Assembly: GCF_003490935.1 (NCBI RefSeq)
Contig: NZ_QQGD01000008.1
Span: 1 to 64,000, forward strand
Reading direction: 5' to 3'
DNA: 64,000 bases
From: Haemophilus haemolyticus_M
GTDB taxonomy: Bacteria; Pseudomonadota; Gammaproteobacteria; Enterobacterales; Pasteurellaceae
Positions 44,775 through 52,018 of this stretch are shown here, in pieces. Below the pieces are notes generated by a model. It was not told where the DNA came from and ran no database searches. It was given only the letters and a program-made list of their open reading frames with translations. Position numbers and translations under genes: made by a program. The stretch's first letter is position 1. Every line of letters starts with the position of its first letter.

Positions 44775-45581
44775 ATGGAGCTTTATGCTGTGTGGGGCAA
44801 TCCGATTGCGCAAAGTAAATCGCCATTAATTCAACGTCAGTTAGCAGCGCAAACGCATCAAACCATGGAATACATTGCAAAATTAGGTGATCTTGATGTT
44901 TTTGAACAACAGCTTTTGGCATTTTTTGAGGATGGTGCGAAAGGTTGCAATATTACTTCGCCTTTTAAAGAACGAGCTTATCAGCTGGCAGACGAATATA
45001 GCCAACGAGCAAAACTGGCGGAAGCCTGTAATACTCTCAAAAAACTCAATGATGGAAAACTTTATGCAGATAACACTGATGGGATTGGCTTAGTGACGGA
45101 TTTAGCGCGTTTAAATTGGCTTCGTCCAAATCAACACGTATTAATCTTGGGGGCGGGCGGAGCAACAAAAGGCGTATTATTACCACTTTTACAAGCTCAA
45201 CAAAACATTGTGCTTGCCAACCGCACTTTTTTGAAAGCCAAAGAATTGGCCGAAAGATTTCAGCCTTATGGCAATATTCAAGCTGCCTCAGTGGATGCTA
45301 TTCCGCTACAAACTTATGATTTGGTGATTAATGCGACTTCCGCTGGATTAAGTGGTGGAACGGCTCCAGTTGATACTGAAATTTTAAAATTGGGCTCGGC
45401 TTTTTATGATATGCAATATGCGAAAGGCATAGACACGCCATTTATCGCATTATGCAAAAGTTTGGGTTTAACAAATGTTAGCGATGGCTTTGGAATGTTG
45501 GTCGCGCAAGCAGCACATTCTTTCCATTTATGGCGAGGCGTAATGCCAGATTTTGTCGCGGTTTATGAGCAATTAAAATAA
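44775..45581 (+). CDS. aroE: Shikimate 5-dehydrogenase
   Basis: Reduces 3-dehydroshikimate to shikimate with NADPH in aromatic amino acid synthesis. At 268 residues it has VWGNPIAQSKSP at the N-terminus (shikimate serines), NITSPFKERAYQLAD with the catalytic lysine, NTDGIG, the Rossmann loop LILGAGGATKG, NADP-selective NRTFLKA and the C-terminal DGFGMLVAQAAHSF. An uptake signal core lies within. Eleven bases after its stop the DUF3800 gene begins. Confidence 0.97.
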   Translation: MELYAVWGNPIAQSKSPLIQRQLAAQTHQTMEYIAKLGDLDVFEQQLLAFFEDGAKGCNITSPFKERAYQLADEYSQRAKLAEACNTLKKLNDGKLYADNTDGIGLVTDLARLNWLRPNQHVLILGAGGATKGVLLPLLQAQQNIVLANRTFLKAKELAERFQPYGNIQAASVDAIPLQTYDLVINATSAGLSGGTAPVDTEILKLGSAFYDMQYAKGIDTPFIALCKSLGLTNVSDGFGMLVAQAAHSFHLWRGVMPDFVAVYEQLK

Positions 45582-45592
45582 GGTAATTGACA

Positions 45593-46345
45593 ATGAAAAG
45601 TAAATACAGCGACTTTATGGTGTATGTCGATGAAAGTGGAGACCACAGTCTACAGTCAATCGACAAAAACTACCCTGTGTTTGTGTTTGCATTCTGTATT
45701 TTTTATAAAAATCATTATAGGAATAATATTGTTCCACAGATACAGAAGCTAAAATTTGATTATTTTGGTCATGATATGGTGATATTGCATGAGCATGAAA
45801 TCCGTAAAGAAAAAGGCGATTTTAATATTTTCACTTCTCGTGAACAGCGTGAAGGTTTTATGGAACGTATTTCATCTATTATTGAAAATACTAATTTTAT
45901 TCTTGCTGCTTGTGCGATTGATAAGCGAAAAATGCCACAAAATGAAACAACACACCCTTATCATTTTTCACTTAAACATTGTTTAGAAACCCTATACGAA
46001 TTTGTTTGTGAAAAGCATCAAGAAGATAAAATCACTTTTGTTGCCGTGGAAAGCCGTGGACGTAATGAGGATAGAGAGTTAGAGCTGGAATTTTTACGTA
46101 TTTGTGATGGACAAAATAAATTCAAAAAGCCTTTGCCTTTTCAAGTAAAAATTGTGCCAAAACAGATTAATTCTGTAGGACTACAGGTGGCTGATTTGGT
46201 AGCAAGGCCTATCGGAAGATATATTTTAGATAGCAACCAGCCAAATCGAGCCTTTGAGATTCTTAAAAAGAAATTTTATTGTGAAGGTGGAAGAAAAATA
46301 CTGGGGGAAAATTTTGATCAAAAAGGACTGAAACATTTTCCTTAG
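45593..46345 (+). CDS. DUF3800 domain protein
   Basis: A 250-residue soluble protein with the DUF3800 signature VYVDESGDHS (D13, E14, D17). A central VAVESRGRNEDRELELEF segment supplies further acidic residues, and the C-terminal GLQVADLVARPIGRYIL is the other conserved block. DUF3800 has an RNase H-like fold with acids placed as in nucleases. Its function is not established; members occur in mobile and defence-rich neighbourhoods. The ATG at 45593 has an AAGG site; a TTG two codons earlier is less likely. The gene is inserted between aroE and tag, contains no uptake signal core, and is followed at once by a sequence that can form a structured RNA. Confidence 0.87.
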   Translation: MKSKYSDFMVYVDESGDHSLQSIDKNYPVFVFAFCIFYKNHYRNNIVPQIQKLKFDYFGHDMVILHEHEIRKEKGDFNIFTSREQREGFMERISSIIENTNFILAACAIDKRKMPQNETTHPYHFSLKHCLETLYEFVCEKHQEDKITFVAVESRGRNEDRELELEFLRICDGQNKFKKPLPFQVKIVPKQINSVGLQVADLVARPIGRYILDSNQPNRAFEILKKKFYCEGGRKILGENFDQKGLKHFP

Positions 46346-46425
46346 TCCTAAAAAGCGAAAAGCCTCAATGAAACCCACTGAAGCTATAACGCCGACCAAG
46401 CACCCTCGATCCACTTGGCTTGGAA
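46346..46425 (+). ncRNA. Putative DUF3800-associated structured RNA
   Basis: Directly after the DUF3800 stop. GCCTCAATG (46362-46370) pairs with CACTGAAGC (46376-46384) with two A-C mismatches around AAACC. CCAAG (46396-46400) pairs with CTTGG (46414-46418 or 46419-46423). Comparative genomics has described several DUF3800 RNA motifs beside DUF3800 genes. The layout and the string GACCAAGCACCC...TCCACTTGG fit my memory of one such motif, but I could not run a covariance search. The tag gene starts 35 bases downstream, so it could also be a 5' regulatory element of tag. Confidence 0.5.
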
Positions 46426-46459
46426 TATATCAAAACGTTTTATTTTGTCAAGTTTTAAT

Positions 46460-47023
46460 ATGCAACAAATAACAAGATGCCCTTGGGTTGGTGAACAGCC
46501 TATTTATATTGATTATCATGACAAGGAATGGGGAAAGCCTGAATTCGATAGCCAAAAGCTATTTGAAAAAATTTGTTTGGAAGGGCAACAAGCGGGGCTT
46601 TCGTGGATTACAGTTTTGAAAAAACGTGAATCTTACCGTGTAGCCTTTCATCAATTTGATCCGAAAAAAATCGCAAAAATGACCGCACTTGATATTGATG
46701 CTTGTATGAAAAATACAGGATTAATTCGCCATCGAGCCAAGTTAGAAGCCATTGTTAAAAATGCGAAAGCTTATTTGGCGATGGAAAAGTGCGGTGAAAA
46801 TTTCAGTGATTTTATTTGGTCATTTGTGAATCATAAACCGATTGTCAATGATGTGCCTGATTTGCGAACTGTGCCAGCTAAAACAGAAGCATCTAAAGCA
46901 CTTTCTAAAGCCTTAAAAAAACGTGGTTTCGTCTTTGTTGGCGAAACCACGTGCTATGCGTTTATGCAGTCTATGGGGTTAGTGGACGATCATTTAAATA
47001 ATTGTCCTTGCAAAACTCGCTAG
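46460..47023 (+). CDS. tag: 3-methyladenine DNA glycosylase I
   Basis: Removes 3-methyladenine from alkylated DNA. From ATG 46460 it has 187 residues, the same as E. coli Tag. The zinc ligands are the N-terminal cysteine in RCPWVG and the C-terminal DDHLNNCPC. GLSWITVLKKRE is the conserved active-site helix, and the HhH fold spans the centre. An upstream TTG start would add 15 unrelated residues reaching into the putative RNA, so I rejected it. Its stop overlaps the convergent lgtF stop. Confidence 0.95.
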   Translation: MQQITRCPWVGEQPIYIDYHDKEWGKPEFDSQKLFEKICLEGQQAGLSWITVLKKRESYRVAFHQFDPKKIAKMTALDIDACMKNTGLIRHRAKLEAIVKNAKAYLAMEKCGENFSDFIWSFVNHKPIVNDVPDLRTVPAKTEASKALSKALKKRGFVFVGETTCYAFMQSMGLVDDHLNNCPCKTR

Positions 47024-47793
47024 TGTTTATGTTGATCTCGCTCCCATAAATCGGCGTATTTTACAAAGGTTGAATGCGCCGATAACACTGCTAATAAAAA
47101 TCCTTGTTTGCCATCTAAAAAACCCGCTTTTAACAAATACATCTTCACAAAACAACTGAGCGCGTGGGTGATTCCTTGCCAAAGCGTTGCTTTTTTTCCT
47201 TTAGCTTGGCGTTGGTCTGCCCAAGCTTTTGCATAATCCGCTGATTTCACTAGATAATGATGGATACTTTTATAAGTGAAATGCTCTAAATCACCTGTCA
47301 ATTTTTCTACTTTTGTCCCAGCAGGAAATTCCACTTTTTCATGCACAAGTGAGTCGTTATATTGCGCATAATTTGTGCGATAGAGACGAACCACATAATC
47401 GGGATACCAGCCTGAATGGCGAATTTCACGCCCAAATACTTCACTCACTCGTGGAATTTCATAAACGGTATTTTCTCGATCATTTTTAACCGCACTTAAG
47501 ATAGCCTGTTGTAGCTTGGGTGTAACGCGTTCGTCTGCATCTAGCCAGAGTACATAATCACTGGTTACATATTGTTGGGCTAATTGGCGTTGTTTACCAA
47601 AGCCCAGCCACTGGCTATTTTTGTAGAATTTTACCCCCCCCCCCCCGTAATTGAGTGCAATTTCTTTGGTGTTATCTGTGCTACCAGAATCTAGAATGAT
47701 AATCTCATCCACCCAATCTTTCACGGTATCTAAGCAATTCGCTAGATCTTGTGCTTCATTTTTTACAATCATCGCAACGCTAATTGTAGGCAT
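47020..47793 (-). CDS. lgtF: Lipooligosaccharide glucosyltransferase LgtF with a poly-G tract
   Basis: Family 2 (GT-A) glycosyltransferase of 257 residues that adds glucose to heptose I of the lipooligosaccharide inner core, starting the first outer-core chain. ISVAMIVKNEAQDL, ILDSGSTDNT and the metal motif WLDADERVTP are complete, with no membrane anchor. The gene contains 13 consecutive G residues (plus-strand C run at 47634-47646), coding Gly50-Gly53 plus the first base of Val54. This is in frame here. Loss or gain of one G would shift the frame after about 53 codons, so expression is probably switched. It is divergent from waaA and convergent with tag. Confidence 0.9.
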   Translation of the reverse strand: MPTISVAMIVKNEAQDLANCLDTVKDWVDEIIILDSGSTDNTKEIALNYGGGGVKFYKNSQWLGFGKQRQLAQQYVTSDYVLWLDADERVTPKLQQAILSAVKNDRENTVYEIPRVSEVFGREIRHSGWYPDYVVRLYRTNYAQYNDSLVHEKVEFPAGTKVEKLTGDLEHFTYKSIHHYLVKSADYAKAWADQRQAKGKKATLWQGITHALSCFVKMYLLKAGFLDGKQGFLLAVLSAHSTFVKYADLWERDQHKH

Positions 47794-47855
47794 ATTTTCA
47801 ATCCTTTTTTTGCTATACTAGCCGAAATTTTTTCAAGTATAACCGAATTTCATTT

Positions 47856-49139
47856 ATGTGGCGTTTTTTTTATACCAGCTTGCTTTTAATTTGCCAGCCG
47901 TTGATATTGTGTTTTATTGGCTTGCTCAGTGTTAAATCTCCACGTTATCGTCAGCGTTTGGCTGAACGTTATGGTTTTTATGGCAATGCGCCTTGCCCAC
48001 CACCACAAGGGATCTTTATCCATGCTGCCTCCGTAGGGGAAGTGATTGCTGCGACACCGCTGGTTCGCCAATTGCAACAAGATTATCCACATTTATCCAT
48101 TACTTTTACGACTTTTACTCCCACAGGTTCAGAACGCGTAAAAGCCACTTTTGGAAACAGCGTTTTTCATTATTATCTCCCCTTTGATTTGCCTTTTTCG
48201 ATCCATCGTTTTATTAATTTTGTACAACCTAAATTATGTATCGTGATGGAAACAGAACTTTGGCCTAATCTTATTCATCAATTATTTTTGCGCAATATCC
48301 CATTTGTCATCGCTAATGCTCGTTTATCCGCGCGTTCTGCACATCGTTACGGAAAAATAAAAGCGCGCTTACAAACAATGTGGTCGCAAATTAGCTTGAT
48401 TGCAGCACAAGATCATATTAGCGGAAAACGCTATGCCACTTTGGGATATCCAAAGGAAAAATTGAATATCACGGGCAATATTAAATATGATCTCTCCATC
48501 TCTGATGAGTTACGTGAAAAGATTGATGCTTTACGAGCACTTTGGGTAAAAAATCGTCCTATTTGGATTGCGGCGAGTACCCATGAAGGCGAAGAGCAAA
48601 TTATCTTACAAGCACATCGCCAATTATTGGAAAAATACCCAAACTTATTGTTATTACTCGTTCCACGCCATCCAGAGCGTTTTAATGTGGTGGCTGATTT
48701 ACTTAAAAAGGAAAAATTTCAATTTATTCGTCGCTCCACAAATGAATTACCAAATGAAAATACTCAAGTGATTTTGGGCGATAGTATGGGCGAACTGATG
48801 TTGATGTATGGCATTTCCGATATTGCTTTTGTGGGGGGAAGCCTTGTGAAACATGGTGGACATAATCCACTGGAACCTCTTGCATTTAAAATACCAGTGA
48901 TTACCGGCAAGCATACTTTCAATTTCCCTGAGATATTCCGAATGCTGGTGGAAGTACAAGGTGTGTTGGAAGTTAATTCAACCGCAGATGCCTTAGAACG
49001 CGCAGTAGAAGCCTTATTAAACTCAAAAGAAGCTTGCGAACGTTTAGGCAATGCTGGCTATGAAGTGCTGATGGAAAACCGTGGCGCATTACAGCGTTTG
49101 TTAGATTTATTAAAACCTTATTTGGAGCTCAATGTATGA
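47856..49139 (+). CDS. waaA: 3-deoxy-D-manno-octulosonic acid (Kdo) transferase
   Basis: Transfers Kdo from CMP-Kdo to lipid A precursor at the inner membrane. At 427 residues it has an N-terminal membrane anchor (about 5-25). Then come the conserved IHAASVGEVIAATPL with the catalytic glutamate, TETELWPNLI-type motif (METELWPN), and the C-terminal HGGHNPLEPLAFKIPVITGKHTFNFPEI. H. influenzae WaaA is monofunctional, adding one Kdo that is then phosphorylated. It overlaps coaD by 4 bases and diverges from lgtF. A TATACT -10-like hexamer lies near 47814. Confidence 0.96.
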   Translation: MWRFFYTSLLLICQPLILCFIGLLSVKSPRYRQRLAERYGFYGNAPCPPPQGIFIHAASVGEVIAATPLVRQLQQDYPHLSITFTTFTPTGSERVKATFGNSVFHYYLPFDLPFSIHRFINFVQPKLCIVMETELWPNLIHQLFLRNIPFVIANARLSARSAHRYGKIKARLQTMWSQISLIAAQDHISGKRYATLGYPKEKLNITGNIKYDLSISDELREKIDALRALWVKNRPIWIAASTHEGEEQIILQAHRQLLEKYPNLLLLLVPRHPERFNVVADLLKKEKFQFIRRSTNELPNENTQVILGDSMGELMLMYGISDIAFVGGSLVKHGGHNPLEPLAFKIPVITGKHTFNFPEIFRMLVEVQGVLEVNSTADALERAVEALLNSKEACERLGNAGYEVLMENRGALQRLLDLLKPYLELNV

Positions 49140-49609
49140 CGAGCGTGATTTATCCCGGTACATTTGACCCGATTACGAATGGTCATTTAGATATAATTGA
49201 AAGAAGTGCGGTGATTTTTCCTCGTGTTTTAGTGGCGGTGGCGAATAGCCCAAGCAAAAAGCCACTATTTTCTTTGGATGAGCGCGTAGAGCTTGTGCGT
49301 CAATCTGTTGCGCATTTATCCAATGTGGAGGTTTTTGGCTTTTCTGATTTGTTGGCCAATGTGATTAAGCAGCACAATATTTCTGCCATTATTCGTGGCG
49401 TACGCACGACAACAGATTTTGAATATGAACTTCAATTAGCGGCACTGAATCGTTTACTCACAAAAGGCGTAGATAGTCTGTTTTTCCCTCCAGCAGAAAA
49501 ATGGGCGTTTGTTTCTTCCACCATTGTGCGTGAAATTTATTTACATGGCGGAGATGTCGCTGAGCTAGTTCCTGTGCCTGTGTTCAATGCGTTAAAAGCA
49601 CGATGGTAA
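49136..49609 (+). CDS. coaD: Phosphopantetheine adenylyltransferase
   Basis: Adenylates 4'-phosphopantetheine to dephospho-CoA, the fourth step of CoA synthesis; coaA of the same pathway is at the start of this window. At 157 residues it has the nucleotidyltransferase motif YPGTFDPITNGHLDI (T/HxGH class) and WAFVSSTIVREI near the C-terminus. The start overlaps the waaA stop (ATGA), so the two are translationally coupled, as in enterobacteria. Confidence 0.97.
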   Translation: MTSVIYPGTFDPITNGHLDIIERSAVIFPRVLVAVANSPSKKPLFSLDERVELVRQSVAHLSNVEVFGFSDLLANVIKQHNISAIIRGVRTTTDFEYELQLAALNRLLTKGVDSLFFPPAEKWAFVSSTIVREIYLHGGDVAELVPVPVFNALKARW

Positions 49610-49815
49610 AAACCTTTATTTTTTTAACCGCACTTATCGCGTTATCTGGTTGTGGTTCCGTGGTCAAACTTATCGATTCAACAGAAAAATATACCGCCTA
49701 TGCAGGGGCGGCTTATGATCTTGAAATGGCGCAACAATGGGGATTACCAATCTTAGATTTGCCCCTCTCATTTTTATTAGACACCGTATTACTGCCCTAT
49801 GCGTGGGCCCAATAA
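49603..49815 (+). CDS. Small lipoprotein, YceK/YidQ-like
   Basis: A 70-residue lipoprotein precursor. Signal peptide MVKTFIFLTALIALSGCGS has the lipobox LSGC with C17 as the lipidated residue. A YAGAAYDLEMAQQWGLPILDLPLSFLLDTVLLPY stretch matches the YceK/YidQ (DUF1375) family. It overlaps coaD by 7 bases and is followed by rep after 5 bases. Its function is unknown. An uptake signal core is inside the coding sequence. Confidence 0.85.
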   Translation: MVKTFIFLTALIALSGCGSVVKLIDSTEKYTAYAGAAYDLEMAQQWGLPILDLPLSFLLDTVLLPYAWAQ

Positions 49816-49820
49816 TTCTT

Positions 49821-51833
49821 ATGAAACTCAATCCTCAACAACAACAAGCCGTTGAATATGTGACAGGCCCTTGTCTTGTGCTTGCTGGCGCTGGCTCAGG
49901 CAAAACTCGCGTAATCATTAATAAAATTGCCCATTTAATTGAAAAGTGCGGTTATTCTCCGAAACAAATTGCTGCTGTTACTTTCACCAACAAAGCTGCA
50001 CGCGAGATGAAAGAGCGTGTCGCACATTCCATTGGCAAAGAACAATCTAAAGGTTTGCTCGTTTCCACTTTTCATACGCTCGGTTTTGACATTATTAAAC
50101 GTGAATATAAAGCGCTTGGCTTTAAATCAAATATGACCTTGTTTGACGAGCACGATCAATTTGCGTTGTTAAAAGAGCTAACCGCTGATGTGTTAAAAGA
50201 AGATAAGGATTTATTGCGCGAGTTAATTTCCGTGATTTCTAACTGGAAGAACGATTTGATTTCGCCAAAACAGGCATTTGCGTTGGCGCGTGATGCTAAA
50301 TATCAAACTTTTGCAAAATGTTATGAGCGTTATGCCACACAAATTCGGGCTTACAACGCTCTTGATTTTGATGATTTGATTATGCTTCCGACATTATTGT
50401 TCAAGCAGAATGAAGAAGTGCGGTCAAAATGGCAGGCAAAAATTCGTTATTTGTTGGTGGATGAATATCAAGACACCAACACCAGCCAATATGAGCTGAT
50501 TAAACTTTTAGTGGGTGATCGTGCTTGTTTCACTGTGGTGGGCGATGATGACCAATCTATTTATTCATGGCGTGGTGCACGTCCAGAAAATATGGTGCGT
50601 TTACGCGATGATTTCCCTCGTTTGCAAGTGATTAAGCTAGAGCAAAATTATCGTTCAACCCAACGCATTTTGCATTGCGCCAATATCTTGATTGATAACA
50701 ATGAGCACGTGTTTGATAAGAAACTTTTTTCAACCATTGGTGAAGGGGAAAAATTGCTTGTTATGGAAGCAAAAAATGAAGAACACGAAGCCGAGCGGAT
50801 TGTCGCCGAACTGATCGCTCATCGTTTTAGCCGTAAAACCAAATATAAAGATTATGCGATTTTGTATCGAGGCAATCATCAATCTCGATTACTCGAAAAA
50901 GTACTGATGCAAAACCGCATTCCTTACAAAATTTCGGGCGGTACTTCTTTTTTCTCTCGTGCAGAAATCAAAGATATGATGGCGTATTTGCGCTTGGTGG
51001 TGAATCAAGATGATGATGCCGCATTCCTGCGTATTGTGAATACGCCGAAGCGTGAAATTGGCACTGCAACCTTACAAAAACTTGGTGAATTGGCTCAAGA
51101 AAAACACATCAGTTTATTTGATGCTATTTTTGAGTTTGAGCTTATTCAATGCATCACGCCAAAAGCCTATGATTCATTGCAAAAATTTGGCCGTTGGATT
51201 GTAGAACTTAATGATGAAATTCAACGTTCTGAACCTGAACGTGCAGTACGTTCTATGTTATCCGCAATTCATTATGAAGAATATTTGTACGAATACGCAA
51301 CAAGCCCTAAAGCGGCAGAAATGCAAAGTAAGAATGTCGCCACGCTATTTGACTGGGTTGCGGATATGTTAAAAGGCGATGAAACCAATGAGCCGATGAA
51401 CCTTAATCAAGTGGTAACCCGCCTGACATTACGCGATATGTTGGAGCGAGGCGAAGACGATGATGAGAGCGATCAAGTTCAACTGATGACATTACACGCA
51501 TCTAAAGGATTGGAATTTCCTTATGTTTATTTGATCGGTATGGAGGAAGGCATTTTGCCCCACCAAACCAGCATTGATGAAGACAACGTGGAAGAAGAAC
51601 GTCGCTTAGCTTATGTGGGCATCACAAGAGCGCAAAAAGAACTTACTTTTTCCTTGTGTCGAGAACGCCGCCAATATGGTGAATTAGTTCGCCCAGAACC
51701 GAGCCGATTTTTAGCTGAGTTACCTAATGACGATGTGCTGTGGGAACGTGATAAACCCAAATTGACAGTGGAGCAAAAACAAGAAAAAACACAAAACCAA
51801 CTTGATCGATTAAGGGCGATTTTGAAAGGGTGA
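49821..51833 (+). CDS. rep: ATP-dependent DNA helicase Rep
   Basis: A 670-residue superfamily 1A 3'-5' helicase that clears proteins and restarts forks. Helicase motifs appear in order: I GAGSGKTRVI (residues 22-31), Ia TFTNKAAREMKERV, II DEYQDTN, III GDDDQSIYSWRGA, IV LEQNYRST, V TLHASKGLEF and VI VGITRAQKEL. ATG 49821 is chosen because MKLNPQQQQAVEYV is the conserved N-terminus; an earlier in-frame start would run into the lipoprotein gene. Rep is favoured over UvrD by length and by the YLRLVVNQDDDAAFLRIVNTPKREIG stretch. Confidence 0.95.
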   Translation: MKLNPQQQQAVEYVTGPCLVLAGAGSGKTRVIINKIAHLIEKCGYSPKQIAAVTFTNKAAREMKERVAHSIGKEQSKGLLVSTFHTLGFDIIKREYKALGFKSNMTLFDEHDQFALLKELTADVLKEDKDLLRELISVISNWKNDLISPKQAFALARDAKYQTFAKCYERYATQIRAYNALDFDDLIMLPTLLFKQNEEVRSKWQAKIRYLLVDEYQDTNTSQYELIKLLVGDRACFTVVGDDDQSIYSWRGARPENMVRLRDDFPRLQVIKLEQNYRSTQRILHCANILIDNNEHVFDKKLFSTIGEGEKLLVMEAKNEEHEAERIVAELIAHRFSRKTKYKDYAILYRGNHQSRLLEKVLMQNRIPYKISGGTSFFSRAEIKDMMAYLRLVVNQDDDAAFLRIVNTPKREIGTATLQKLGELAQEKHISLFDAIFEFELIQCITPKAYDSLQKFGRWIVELNDEIQRSEPERAVRSMLSAIHYEEYLYEYATSPKAAEMQSKNVATLFDWVADMLKGDETNEPMNLNQVVTRLTLRDMLERGEDDDESDQVQLMTLHASKGLEFPYVYLIGMEEGILPHQTSIDEDNVEEERRLAYVGITRAQKELTFSLCRERRQYGELVRPEPSRFLAELPNDDVLWERDKPKLTVEQKQEKTQNQLDRLRAILKG

Positions 51834-52018
51834 TAAAAGATCTTATAGGTAAGGGAAAATAGTAATTAAGCAAGGTTTAATTTGTTTATAGAAAAGCAAA
51901 CGTTATCCTTTTTCTAAATAAGAAATAAATATAGAAAAATGCGAACTGAATCACATCTTTTTGCTCATTTTTTGTTAGAATGATTAACCTTTTTTACTTG
52001 ACAAAGGAAAATCCATTT

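Noticed and set aside
45593..46345. Toxin-antitoxin or complete anti-phage system at the DUF3800 gene
   Set aside because: No partner protein gene is present; only the putative RNA accompanies it, so a system call is not supported beyond the finding given.
46415..46459. Extended tag start at TTG 46415
   Set aside because: It would add 15 residues not found in Tag proteins and would overlap the putative RNA; ATG 46460 gives the exact E. coli length.
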